Source: Kiritimatiellia bacterium (GTDB lineage: Bacteria > Verrucomicrobiota > Kiritimatiellia > RFP12 > UBA1067). From it: a stretch of 15,980 bases of DNA. Below, one piece after another: positions 8,479 through 15,100 of this stretch. The position numbers and the translations under genes are program-made. Below the pieces are notes generated by a model. It did not search any database. It worked only from the letters and a program-made list of their open reading frames with translations, and was not told where the DNA came from. The stretch lies in assembly GCA_017405115.1 (NCBI GenBank), contig JAFRBA010000168.1, positions 1 to 15,980 of the forward strand. The letters are read 5' to 3'. Positions within the stretch are counted from its first letter, which is position 1; every line of letters starts with the position of its first letter.

Positions 8479-8485
8479 CTCCTTT
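8479..8485 (-). promoter_or_regulatory. Strong ribosome binding site fixing the start of the exported enzyme
   Basis: AAAGGAG on the minus strand, 9 bases before the ATG at 8467-8469, lies in the 29-bp gap after queF. It decides the start against a longer frame beginning inside queF, and contrasts with the genes in this window that lack any such site. Confidence 0.75.
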
Positions 8486-8498
8486 CTCGTTTGCAAAT

Positions 8499-8972
8499 TC
8501 ATGCGGTGCGGCCGCGCACCCCGGACCATTCGGCGAAGCGCTTCGCGGCAAGGGCCTTGTACTTTGCGCCCGTCCCGCCGTTGACGAACGGGTCGATGGA
8601 TATCCCGCCGCGCGCGGCGAACTTCCCGACGACCTCCATGTACTTTGGGCGCAGCAGCCTGGACAGGTCGTCGTAGACCACGTTCACCACGTCCTCGTGG
8701 AAGTCTCCGTGGTTGCGGAAGCCGAAGAGGTACAGCTTAAGCGACTTCGACTCGACGAGCTTCTTCGCCGGGATGTAGCGAATCGTCAGCTCCGCGAAGT
8801 CCGGCTGGCCGGTCTTCGGGCACAGCGTCGTGAACTCCGGGGCCGTGAACGTCACCCAGTAGTCCCGGTCGGGATACCTGTTGCCGAACGCCTCCAGCAC
8901 GGAGGGGTCGTACGACGTCGGCACATCCGTCCTTCTGCCGAGCGTCTTCAGTTCGTCCAAGTCGCTTCTCAT
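8499..8972 (-). CDS. queF: NADPH-dependent 7-cyano-7-deazaguanine reductase
   Basis: The 157-residue protein is the short, single-domain (YkvM-like) QueF. It reduces the nitrile preQ0 to the amine preQ1 in queuosine tRNA modification, in the cytoplasm. The catalytic cysteine is Cys51 in [13 protein letters not shown], with the partner Asp58. The family signature ESKSLKLY is at 74-81 and the substrate-binding HED follows at 92-94. Length and motif spacing are normal. It starts 59 bp behind prfB and ends 29 bp before the exported enzyme, so the three may share a transcript. No preQ1 riboswitch is visible in front of it, and no other queuosine gene lies in the window. The ATG at 8972 has only a weak AAAGGCGG-type ribosome binding site. 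Confidence 0.95.
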   Translation of the reverse strand: MRSDLDELKTLGRRTDVPTSYDPSVLEAFGNRYPDRDYWVTFTAPEFTTLCPKTGQPDFAELTIRYIPAKKLVESKSLKLYLFGFRNHGDFHEDVVNVVYDDLSRLLRPKYMEVVGKFAARGGISIDPFVNGGTGAKYKALAAKRFAEWSGVRGRTA

Positions 8973-9031
8973 GCGCTGACTACCGCCTTTCTGCCTTGAC
9001 TCTGTTTATGACCGCAATCTTTCCACGTCTG

Positions 9032-10168
9032 CTACTTGGCCTTCATCTGCAGCCAGGCCTCTATGAACGGCTGGATGTGCCCGTCCATCACCCCGTTCAC
9101 GTCGCTTGTCTCATACTCGGTGCGGAGGTCCTTGACCATCGTGTACGGGCAGAACACATAGCTGCGGATCTGGCTGCCCCAGCCGTTCTCGCTCTTCGCG
9201 CCGTAGAAGCGGTCCATCTCCGCCCGCTTCTGGTCCTCGTAGTACTCGTAGAGCTGGGCGCGCAGCATGTTCATCGCCTTCTCCTTGTTCATGTGCTGCG
9301 AGCGCTCCTTCTGGCACGCAACGACGATGCCAGTGGGCAGGTGCGTCAGGCGCACGGCCGAGTCGGTCTTGTTGACGTGCTGGCCGCCCGCGCCGCCGGA
9401 CCTGTAGGTGTCCACGCGCAGGTCCTCGTCCTTGATCTCCACGTCGATGTCGTCGTCTATCTCCGCCACAGTCTCCATCGAGGCGAAGCTCGTCTGCCGG
9501 CGCTTGTTCGCGTCGAACGGCGATATGCGCACAAGACGGTGTATCCCGCGCTCGGCCTTGAGCATCCCGAACGCGTACGCGCCCTCGACGCGGAAGTAGA
9601 CGTCCTTGTACCCGGCCTCCTCACCGGGCTGCACGTCGTACTCCTCCACCTTCCACCCCTGCGACTCCGCGTAGCGCTGGTACATGCGGTAGAGCATCGC
9701 CACCCAGTCGCACGCCTCGGTGCCCCCCTGCCCGGCGTGGAGCTTCACGAACACGTTGCACTGGTCGAACTTGCCGCCGAGAAGGGACTGCAGGCGCAGC
9801 TTCCCGAAGTGCACGTCCGCCCTCGCGCACTCCGCGAGCGCGTCCTTCAGCGCCCCCTGCCGGGCCTCGCCCTCCTCCATCTCCGCCAGCTCCAGCATCA
9901 CGCCGGCGTCCTCCACCGTCTTCACGAGCATGTCGTAGGGCACGGTGTACGCGCGCTCCGCGTTCGTAGCCGCGATCACCTCGCGAGCCTTCGACTGGTT
10001 GCTCCAGAAGTCCGCCGACGCCTGCTGCGCCTCGAGCTCCGCGAGCCTCGCCCGCCGCTCCGCGACCCTTATGTAGTCGGCCATCTCGGCGACCTTCGCC
10101 TTAAGCTCGCCGACGCGCTGGCGCACCTCCTCGGCCTCCAGCAGCTTCTCTTTGCTCTCTTCGCCCAT
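9032..10168 (-). CDS. prfB: Peptide chain release factor 2
   Basis: The 378-residue class I release factor reads UGA and UAA stop codons and triggers peptide release on the ribosome. Counting from the ATG at 10168, the stop-recognition tripeptide SPF is at 216-218, which marks RF2 rather than RF1, and the peptidyl-transfer GGQ motif is at 261-263 within [19 protein letters not shown]. The N-terminal coiled helices are complete. Most bacterial prfB genes need a +1 frameshift at an early UGA; here the frame is open throughout with no CUUUGA site, so this autoregulation is absent. The gene itself ends in TAG. A GTG lies directly before the ATG (10169-10171), but the predicted transcript starts at about 10170, so the ATG is preferred. 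No Shine-Dalgarno sequence is present. Confidence 0.96.
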   Translation of the reverse strand: MGEESKEKLLEAEEVRQRVGELKAKVAEMADYIRVAERRARLAELEAQQASADFWSNQSKAREVIAATNAERAYTVPYDMLVKTVEDAGVMLELAEMEEGEARQGALKDALAECARADVHFGKLRLQSLLGGKFDQCNVFVKLHAGQGGTEACDWVAMLYRMYQRYAESQGWKVEEYDVQPGEEAGYKDVYFRVEGAYAFGMLKAERGIHRLVRISPFDANKRRQTSFASMETVAEIDDDIDVEIKDEDLRVDTYRSGGAGGQHVNKTDSAVRLTHLPTGIVVACQKERSQHMNKEKAMNMLRAQLYEYYEDQKRAEMDRFYGAKSENGWGSQIRSYVFCPYTMVKDLRTEYETSDVNGVMDGHIQPFIEAWLQMKAK

Positions 10169-10176
10169 CACCGCGT

Positions 10177-10185
10177 ATTATACCA
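10177..10185 (-). promoter_or_regulatory. Extended -10 promoter for prfB
   Basis: TGGTATAAT on the minus strand, identical to the decarboxylase element, ends 8 bases before the prfB ATG and begins 11 bases after the stop codon of the preceding gene. No -35 match lies upstream. The predicted transcript has a leader of about 2 bases. No terminator separates it from the upstream operon, so read-through may also supply prfB. Confidence 0.6.
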
Positions 10186-10195
10186 CATTCGCCGC

Positions 10196-11158
10196 TCACC
10201 GCAGGATGGCGGCTGCGGCGGCCTCTCCGACGCGCCCGCCCACGTTGCCAAGAAACGCCGACCCCGCCGCGCCCGCCGCAGTCGCGACGACTCCCTTGAT
10301 GCGGGTCTTCCAGCTGTTCTGGTCCTGGACGACCGCCTGCTGCTCCACGGCGGCGAGCTTCTGCGCATGCGCCTGCAGCGCGGCCGCCTCCGCCGTCGCC
10401 GCCGCCTGCTTCTGTGCATTGTACTCGTCGTCCGCAATGCGCCGCTGCTCGGCGACCTGCGCCATCCCGACCTCGGCGTCCTTGAGCGCCTTTTCGCGGC
10501 GCTTCTTGCGCGCCGCGCCGAACGTCCCGAGAACGCTTCCGCCGTCGTCCGGCGCCTCGATGAACGGACCCGGCGCCGCCTCCGCGTCGCGCAGCGAGTT
10601 GCGCTTCCTCTTGGTCGTCTTGGCGGACGCTGGACGAGAGACGTTGGACGAGGGCATCTTTGCGTCGCGCTCTAGCCAGGCGACGAGCGGCAGCGTCTCA
10701 CCCTTCTCCCGCAGCCTCAGCCACGACTGCACGTCTCCAAGAAACTTCCCGGCGGAGGCGAAGTCCTGCGCGAGCTCGCCCTTCGTGACGGCGTCGCGCA
10801 GCGAGGCGTAGTCGGCGGGGTTCGCGTTTGCCGCATCCACGAACGCGGCAAGCTCCTTCCGCGCCTCGTCGGGATTCGCGAACGCCGCGAGAAGCCGTTC
10901 CCTCGCCACGCCCATCAGCACGTCTCGGTGGCGCTCGGCGGCGGCGACGACCTCCTTCATGTTCGACATCTTCTGCGCTTCGGCCACGACATGCCCGGAG
11001 AGCTCCATGCGCATGAGAGCGCACATCATCGCCCGCTCCTGCTCGGGCGATGCGGCGAAGAGCGAAAGAACGAATGCAAAAGTGCAAAGTGTAAAGTGTA
11101 AAGTGTAAAGTGTAAAATTGCGGAATCGCTTCGCGCCCTTGCTGCTTTTCGTTTTCAT
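10196..11158 (-). CDS. Exported coiled-coil protein with C-terminal QDxNSW module
   Basis: With the start at 11158 the protein has 320 residues. The signal peptide (about residues 1-37) has a basic n-region KTKSSKGAKRFR and a core FTLYTLHFTLCTFAFVLSLF that is partly encoded by 7-bp DNA repeats. Residues 40-165 are helical and charged; 215-275 are a likely coiled coil rich in Ala, Glu and Gln. The end has QDQNSW at 278-283 followed by a Gly/Ala-rich helix (AAGSAFLGNVGGRVGEA), which could insert in a membrane or pack like a glycine zipper. The same module occurs in the 991-residue protein of this operon. A longer frame begins at a GTG at 11252-11254 that overlaps the upstream stop (GTGA); it would add 32 residues made of WKMENGK-type repeats and hide the signal peptide, so it is less likely. 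I do not recognise the family. Confidence 0.65.
   Translation of the reverse strand: MKTKSSKGAKRFRNFTLYTLHFTLCTFAFVLSLFAASPEQERAMMCALMRMELSGHVVAEAQKMSNMKEVVAAAERHRDVLMGVARERLLAAFANPDEARKELAAFVDAANANPADYASLRDAVTKGELAQDFASAGKFLGDVQSWLRLREKGETLPLVAWLERDAKMPSSNVSRPASAKTTKRKRNSLRDAEAAPGPFIEAPDDGGSVLGTFGAARKKRREKALKDAEVGMAQVAEQRRIADDEYNAQKQAAATAEAAALQAHAQKLAAVEQQAVVQDQNSWKTRIKGVVATAAGAAGSAFLGNVGGRVGEAAAAAILR
11079..11113. repeat. 7-bp tandem array, five AAAGTGT-type units
   Basis: One AAAGTGC followed by four exact AAAGTGT units on the plus strand. On the minus strand they are TTTACAC repeats lying inside the coding region and encoding the signal-peptide core FTLYTLHFTLC of the 320-residue protein. 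The units are inverted relative to the array at 11161-11244 and match it at 6 of 7 bases. Confidence 0.9.
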
Positions 11159-11160
11159 TT

Positions 11161-11244
11161 CACTTTCCACTTTCCATTTTCCACTTTTCATTTTCCACTT
11201 TCCACTTTCCATTTTCCACTTTCCATTTTCCATTTTCCACTCTT
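11161..11244. repeat. 7-bp tandem array, twelve CAYTTTY units
   Basis: Twelve consecutive heptamers on the plus strand, mostly CACTTTC or CATTTTC, with variant last unit. They fill the space between the stop of the 275-residue gene and the preferred start of the next gene. On the minus strand they read GAAAGTG/GAAAATG, supplying GGAAAG-type purine stretches that might act as ribosome binding sites. Read in frame from the GTG at 11254 they encode WKMENGK-type 7-residue repeats. Confidence 0.92.
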
Positions 11245-11250
11245 CCACTT

Positions 11251-12078
11251 TCACTCCTCCGCCTCAACCACCCGCAGGCTCAGCACGGCGGGCTTGATCT
11301 CGACCACCTGTACCTTGAGCCCCTCCGGCGGATTGAGAACCAGCTCCTCGGCGAGCTCCTCCGACGGTATGGACGATTCGACGCGGAAGATCGCGGCGCC
11401 CTGCGAGTAGCTCTTCTGCTGGACGCCCGAGACCGCCTTCATGCCCTTGAGCCGAACGCGCGTCTCCTTGAGCTTCCACACCTGGTCCATGCCGCCGACG
11501 GTGATCTCTATCCCCACCTTCGCGTTCGCCGCGGCGGACGCGTCGCCGGGACTGTTCCACTTGGCGATGAGCGCGGGGATCACGGCGTCGAGGGCCTTCT
11601 CGCCAGCCGCCCTCAGCGCCTTGGACGAACCGGTTATGTCGTCCATCGCGATCACGGTGGCGTACTCGGACGCCGACGCGACGTTCACAGAGTTGTCGAC
11701 GCGCACCGCGCGGAACATGACCGACGCCATGTATGAGTGGAGGTTGGAGTCGCCGATCTTCGTGGCGTTCGGCTTGGAGACCGCCTCGCCGATCAGCATC
11801 ACGTCCGCGCCGAACTCGCGCCCCAGCACGGCGGAGGCCCTGCTGTCGCCCGCGCCCCGGAGCGCCTTCTGGATGCGCTCGAGGTTGGCCTGCACCATGC
11901 TCTGGTCCACCGTCTCGACGCCCTTCTCGGCGAGCTTCCTCACCGCCATCGTCTCGATCTCCGAAGTGGAGACGGAACCAAGGGCCTTCTCGTCGACCAT
12001 CACCAGCACCTTCGGCATCGCCGCGCCGGCGGCAAGCGAAGCGGCGCACAGCGAAATTGCGATCATCTTGGTCTTCAT
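11251..12078 (-). CDS. Exported two-domain protein, FlgT/CsgG-like
   Basis: The 275-residue protein starts with a signal peptide (MKTKMIAISLCAASLAAGAA, residues 1-20). Residues 22-175 resemble the alpha/beta domain of FlgT, CsgG and TolB-N type periplasmic proteins: a first strand VLVMVDE, helices ending in AVLGREFGADVMLIGEAVS (83-101), then a strand with FRAVRVDNSVNVASASEYA and a closing helix. Residues 186-272 look like a second small alpha/beta domain (EITVGGMDQVWKL, RVRLKGMKAVSGV, AIFRVESSIPSEELAEELV). FlgT itself belongs to a flagellar ring, but no flagellar genes are present, so only the fold is suggested. A role as envelope scaffold or assembly factor for the operon is inferred. AGAGGAG lies 10 bases before the ATG. 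Confidence 0.7.
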   Translation of the reverse strand: MKTKMIAISLCAASLAAGAAMPKVLVMVDEKALGSVSTSEIETMAVRKLAEKGVETVDQSMVQANLERIQKALRGAGDSRASAVLGREFGADVMLIGEAVSKPNATKIGDSNLHSYMASVMFRAVRVDNSVNVASASEYATVIAMDDITGSSKALRAAGEKALDAVIPALIAKWNSPGDASAAANAKVGIEITVGGMDQVWKLKETRVRLKGMKAVSGVQQKSYSQGAAIFRVESSIPSEELAEELVLNPPEGLKVQVVEIKPAVLSLRVVEAEE

Positions 12079-12088
12079 GTTTGTCTTT

Positions 12089-12095
12089 CTCCTCT
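12089..12095 (-). promoter_or_regulatory. Ribosome binding site of the FlgT/CsgG-like gene
   Basis: AGAGGAG on the minus strand, 10 bases before the ATG at 12078, in the 46-bp gap after the 991-residue gene. It fixes the start in front of the signal peptide. The gap shows no terminator, which fits a shared transcript. Confidence 0.7.
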
Positions 12096-12124
12096 GTTGC
12101 TTGACTTGTCACTGCTTTTACTTG

Positions 12125-15100
12125 TTATTCAATCCAATCGCCATGATGGTCTCGGTGTCCGCATTTCTCGCATTTCCAGTAAACCCAATAATTACCGTCA
12201 TCTCCATCTTCATAGACATGCCCCCCGCAGCCTTTGTGTCGAGGGCCATGATACTCTTCGGCCTTCTGCGTGGACGTATTGTCGTCTTTCTTCTCTCCGC
12301 CGTGGACATTCCGCCCGAGGCAGTCATAGCAGACCCAGCCGACCTTGTCCTTGTCCCATTCAAGCGAGTCCTTTATCTTGTGACAGCTAATGCACTTCTT
12401 GGATCCGTGAGGATCGCTCGAAGTGGTGGAGTCGTCTTTACTCTTTCCGCTTTTCGACGTATTCTTCTTGCCGCCGGACTTCTTCGAACTGCCGCTCTTG
12501 GAGACCTTTTTGCCGGACTTCTTTGAACTGCCGCCCTTCGAGACATTCTTGCCGCCGTTCTTCTTGCCACCGCCCTTGGTGACGTTGCCGCCGCCATGGC
12601 CGCCGCCGGAATCCGGCCCGAACAGGTCGCTGTCGTCAGGGTTGTCGAAGTCCGTGTCCAAGTCGCCGGAATCACCGGACTCGCCGGATTTCCCGGAATC
12701 TCCGGTATTTCCGGAATCCCCGGACTCTCCGGATTCCCCAGAATCGCCGGAGCCCTTGTCGGAGCCGTGGTGCTTTCCCTCGATCCCCTTCACAAGCTCG
12801 TTGGCGACGTGGTCGCCTATCTTGCCTGCGAAACCCGTGCCCGCCGCGTTAAGCCCCGCCGAAATGCTCTGCTGCACGGCGTCCGAGAGATGCTTTCCCC
12901 AGCTGTTCTCGTCCTGCGCGTTGGCCGTCGTGTTCGCGGAGTCGGTGGAAATCTGCTGCGCGGTCTGTCCGCCCTGGTTGACTGTCTGCTGCGCGTTCTG
13001 CTCGGCGATTGCGTTCTTCATCGCCTGCTCGTATTCCTTCCACGTGTACTGGTTCAGGTTGTTGTTCTCGAGGAACTTCTGTCCATGTTCCGTCAGCCAC
13101 TTCTCCAGAAAGCCCGGCAGCGACGGGCCGGCCGGACCTTGGGGAATCTGGCTGCCCTCGCCCGTGGGGTCGCCGGAAACAGGCTCGTTCCTGCCAAGGT
13201 CGCTGTCCTTGCCGGTGCCGGACGTCTCGCCGTCGCTGTCCGTATCGTCGTCGTCCGACGAAGGATCACTGGGCGCAGGGCCCTTGCCTTCCTTCTCCTT
13301 TTCTTTGTCCTTGGGCTTCCGCTGCGTGCCTGCGTCGGCCTTCTGGACATCGGCGGCGTTGCCGTTCGATATCTTCTCGCCAGTGTCCTTGTCCACAAGG
13401 CGGCCCTGGTTTTTCAGTTTGTTCTTCAGGTCCGAGATCGCATTGGAGGCTTTGCCCGGGTTGTTCGCCTTGTCGGACAGATACTGATTTGCGGCGGCTT
13501 CCGCCTCATCCTTCGTCGCGCCCTGCTTGGTGAGGGAATCGACGATGTGGTCGTGGATTGTCGATTTGGTGTCCTTGCCAAACCAGCTCTTGACCTCTTC
13601 GGCAGCATCGTTGAAGTTGTCCTTCACCGTGTTCCACGCGACCTCCGCGCCGGCCGCGATGTTGTCGGCACCCATGTTCTCCTTGACCACCTTGACCGTC
13701 TCCTTGGCGACGCCCTTCTCCGTCATGCCCACGGCAATCTCACCGGCGTTGCCGACGCCCTTTCCGACCTTGACAACGCCTTCGCCGATGCCTACGGCGG
13801 CGTCCTTGATTGTTTCGCTGGTGGCAGACGCCGTGTCCTTGCCCAGCTCTCCCCATGTCCGCCCCACGTGGTCTCCATCGGGGATGTCCTTACCGTTCTT
13901 GCTGTAGGCGTCCTTCACCTTGGATATCGAATTCTTGTCTCCGTTGACGTAGCCGGAGGCGGCGGCGCTCGCGTCTGCGTCGCTGTAGCCGTCCCTGCGG
14001 AGCTGCTGGTAGATGAGCTGCTCGGTGATCCGCTTGTTCGCCGCGTTCTTCTCGTTCAGGTATCCAACGCCCTCCTTGCCGGCCTGGTAGACGTTCTTTC
14101 CCGCGCTTACCGCGCCGAGCGTGATGTCGTCGGCGACGTTCACGGCAAGGTCGTTCATGGCTTTCTTGGTTCCGTCGTAGTCGCCCTTCGCGGCCGCGTC
14201 CGACATGTCGATGCCGATGGCGCCGTAGTTGATCACGTTCGCAAGCTTGCCGGCGTCCTCCAGGTTCTTGGACGTCTTCGTCTGCGTCTTCTTGCCGACG
14301 TCGGTCTTCTTGAATTTGTCCAGGTCCGCCTGCTTGGTTTCGACGACCTTCGTCTTCTCTTTGAACTTCACCTCGGCGTCGGTCCTGGTCTTCGTGGCCT
14401 TGTTGGCGGCGGACGTCTTCTGGGAGATTATGTCGTCCTGCGCGGTCGACTTCGCCTTCCAGTCGTTCGCTTCGACCTGCTTGGCCTTCTGGAGGGACTC
14501 CGTCTCGGTGGCGCGCTGGTTCATGGTGTTGGCGTTCTTCTGGAACTTGTCGGCCATCGCGTCGTTGCCCTGCGCCCTGTACGTGTCCGCCTGCCGCTGG
14601 AATTCGTTCGCCGAGTTGCGCTGGCTCTGCGCCTTCTGCCCGAGGCTGTTCGCCTCCTTCTGGGACACGCTGGCGTTGGCGTCGTACGTCCGCTTGGTCG
14701 CCTTGGCGTCCTTCAACTCGGCGTTGGCGCGGGTCTCCGTCGTCTTCGCCTTGTTGAGGTCGCCCTGCGCCTCCTTCTGGGCCACCTTCGCCTCGTCGAC
14801 GTCGAACTGGCGCTTGGCGGTCTCGCGCATGTTGTCGTTCTGCGCCTTGTCGGTGGCCGTGATGCCCTGCTTAGCCTCCTTGTCGGTGGGCTTGTACTTC
14901 GAATTGGCCTCGATGGCCTTGCTGTCGGACGCCTTCTGGTCGATGATCTTCTGGGCGGTCTGGTTGACGCCGTCGACGAGCTTGCCGACGCTGTTCGCGG
15001 CTCCTCCGCCGCTCTCGTCCTCATCTCCGAACACGGCCGCCGCCGCGACGAGTACGGCGCAGGCGACCGCAAGGCGCGTCATGGGGAATCGGCACCTCAT
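12125..15100 (-). CDS. Large exported coiled-coil protein with Ser/Asp/Gly linker and Cys-rich end
   Basis: The start at 15100 overlaps the preceding stop (ATGA) and gives 991 residues with a signal peptide at 1-25 (RLAVACAVLVAAAAVFG). An upstream in-frame start would put 15 charged residues before it. Residues 90-280 are a long coiled coil rich in Ala, Lys, Gln, Asn and Thr. Residues 285-565 are helical and hold two similar units (358-403 and 513-567). Residues 590-650 are a charged linker with DPSSDDDDTDSDGE. QDENSW at 729-734 opens a Gly/Ala-rich helix ending near 772, shared with the last gene of the operon. Residues 783-813 are GDS/GES triplets, 843-888 are Lys/Ser/Gly repeats. The last 90 residues carry Cys at 903, 906, 924, 927 and 958, 977, 980, looking like two zinc ribbons; CISCH at 903-907 also fits a heme c site. 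It probably spans or decorates the envelope. I know no named family for it. Confidence 0.75.
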   Translation of the reverse strand: MRCRFPMTRLAVACAVLVAAAAVFGDEDESGGGAANSVGKLVDGVNQTAQKIIDQKASDSKAIEANSKYKPTDKEAKQGITATDKAQNDNMRETAKRQFDVDEAKVAQKEAQGDLNKAKTTETRANAELKDAKATKRTYDANASVSQKEANSLGQKAQSQRNSANEFQRQADTYRAQGNDAMADKFQKNANTMNQRATETESLQKAKQVEANDWKAKSTAQDDIISQKTSAANKATKTRTDAEVKFKEKTKVVETKQADLDKFKKTDVGKKTQTKTSKNLEDAGKLANVINYGAIGIDMSDAAAKGDYDGTKKAMNDLAVNVADDITLGAVSAGKNVYQAGKEGVGYLNEKNAANKRITEQLIYQQLRRDGYSDADASAAASGYVNGDKNSISKVKDAYSKNGKDIPDGDHVGRTWGELGKDTASATSETIKDAAVGIGEGVVKVGKGVGNAGEIAVGMTEKGVAKETVKVVKENMGADNIAAGAEVAWNTVKDNFNDAAEEVKSWFGKDTKSTIHDHIVDSLTKQGATKDEAEAAANQYLSDKANNPGKASNAISDLKNKLKNQGRLVDKDTGEKISNGNAADVQKADAGTQRKPKDKEKEKEGKGPAPSDPSSDDDDTDSDGETSGTGKDSDLGRNEPVSGDPTGEGSQIPQGPAGPSLPGFLEKWLTEHGQKFLENNNLNQYTWKEYEQAMKNAIAEQNAQQTVNQGGQTAQQISTDSANTTANAQDENSWGKHLSDAVQQSISAGLNAAGTGFAGKIGDHVANELVKGIEGKHHGSDKGSGDSGESGESGDSGNTGDSGKSGESGDSGDLDTDFDNPDDSDLFGPDSGGGHGGGNVTKGGGKKNGGKNVSKGGSSKKSGKKVSKSGSSKKSGGKKNTSKSGKSKDDSTTSSDPHGSKKCISCHKIKDSLEWDKDKVGWVCYDCLGRNVHGGEKKDDNTSTQKAEEYHGPRHKGCGGHVYEDGDDGNYWVYWKCEKCGHRDHHGDWIE
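12437..12574 (-). repeat. Lys/Ser/Gly repeat region of the 991-residue protein
   Basis: Codons 843-888 encode imperfect repeats built from SSKKSGKKVSK and similar units, strongly basic. It follows the acidic Ser/Asp/Gly stretch and precedes the Cys-rich end, so the protein carries adjacent acidic and basic low-complexity linkers. Confidence 0.7.
12662..12754 (-). repeat. 9-bp codon repeats encoding GDS/GES triplets
   Basis: Codons 783-813 are mostly Gly-Asp-Ser or Gly-Glu-Ser triplets (GSGDSGESGESGDSGNTGDS and onward). At DNA level this gives recurring TCCGGNGAN-like 9-mers. Ser/Asp stretches of this kind serve as extended stalks in surface proteins of other bacteria; that role is inferred here. 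Confidence 0.8.

Noticed and set aside
8973..9031. preQ1 riboswitch in front of queF
   Set aside because: The 59-bp gap lacks the hairpin plus A-rich tail of the preQ1 classes and is probably just an intercistronic gap after prfB.
10060..10120. Programmed +1 frameshift site in prfB
   Set aside because: No CTTTGA or in-frame stop is found where the slip site usually lies; the frame continues unbroken.
8996..10675. A 559-codon plus-strand open frame opposite prfB and the 320-residue gene
   Set aside because: It crosses two well-supported genes and their promoter, and its product is Leu/Arg/His-rich without motifs; a codon-bias shadow.
11079..11244. CRISPR array or phage attachment site
   Set aside because: The units are 7 bp, contiguous and without spacers, and no cas or integrase gene is near.
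12662..12754. Collagen-like protein on the plus strand
   Set aside because: The Gly-rich triplets seen in the plus frame are the reverse of the GDS/GES codon repeats of the real gene.
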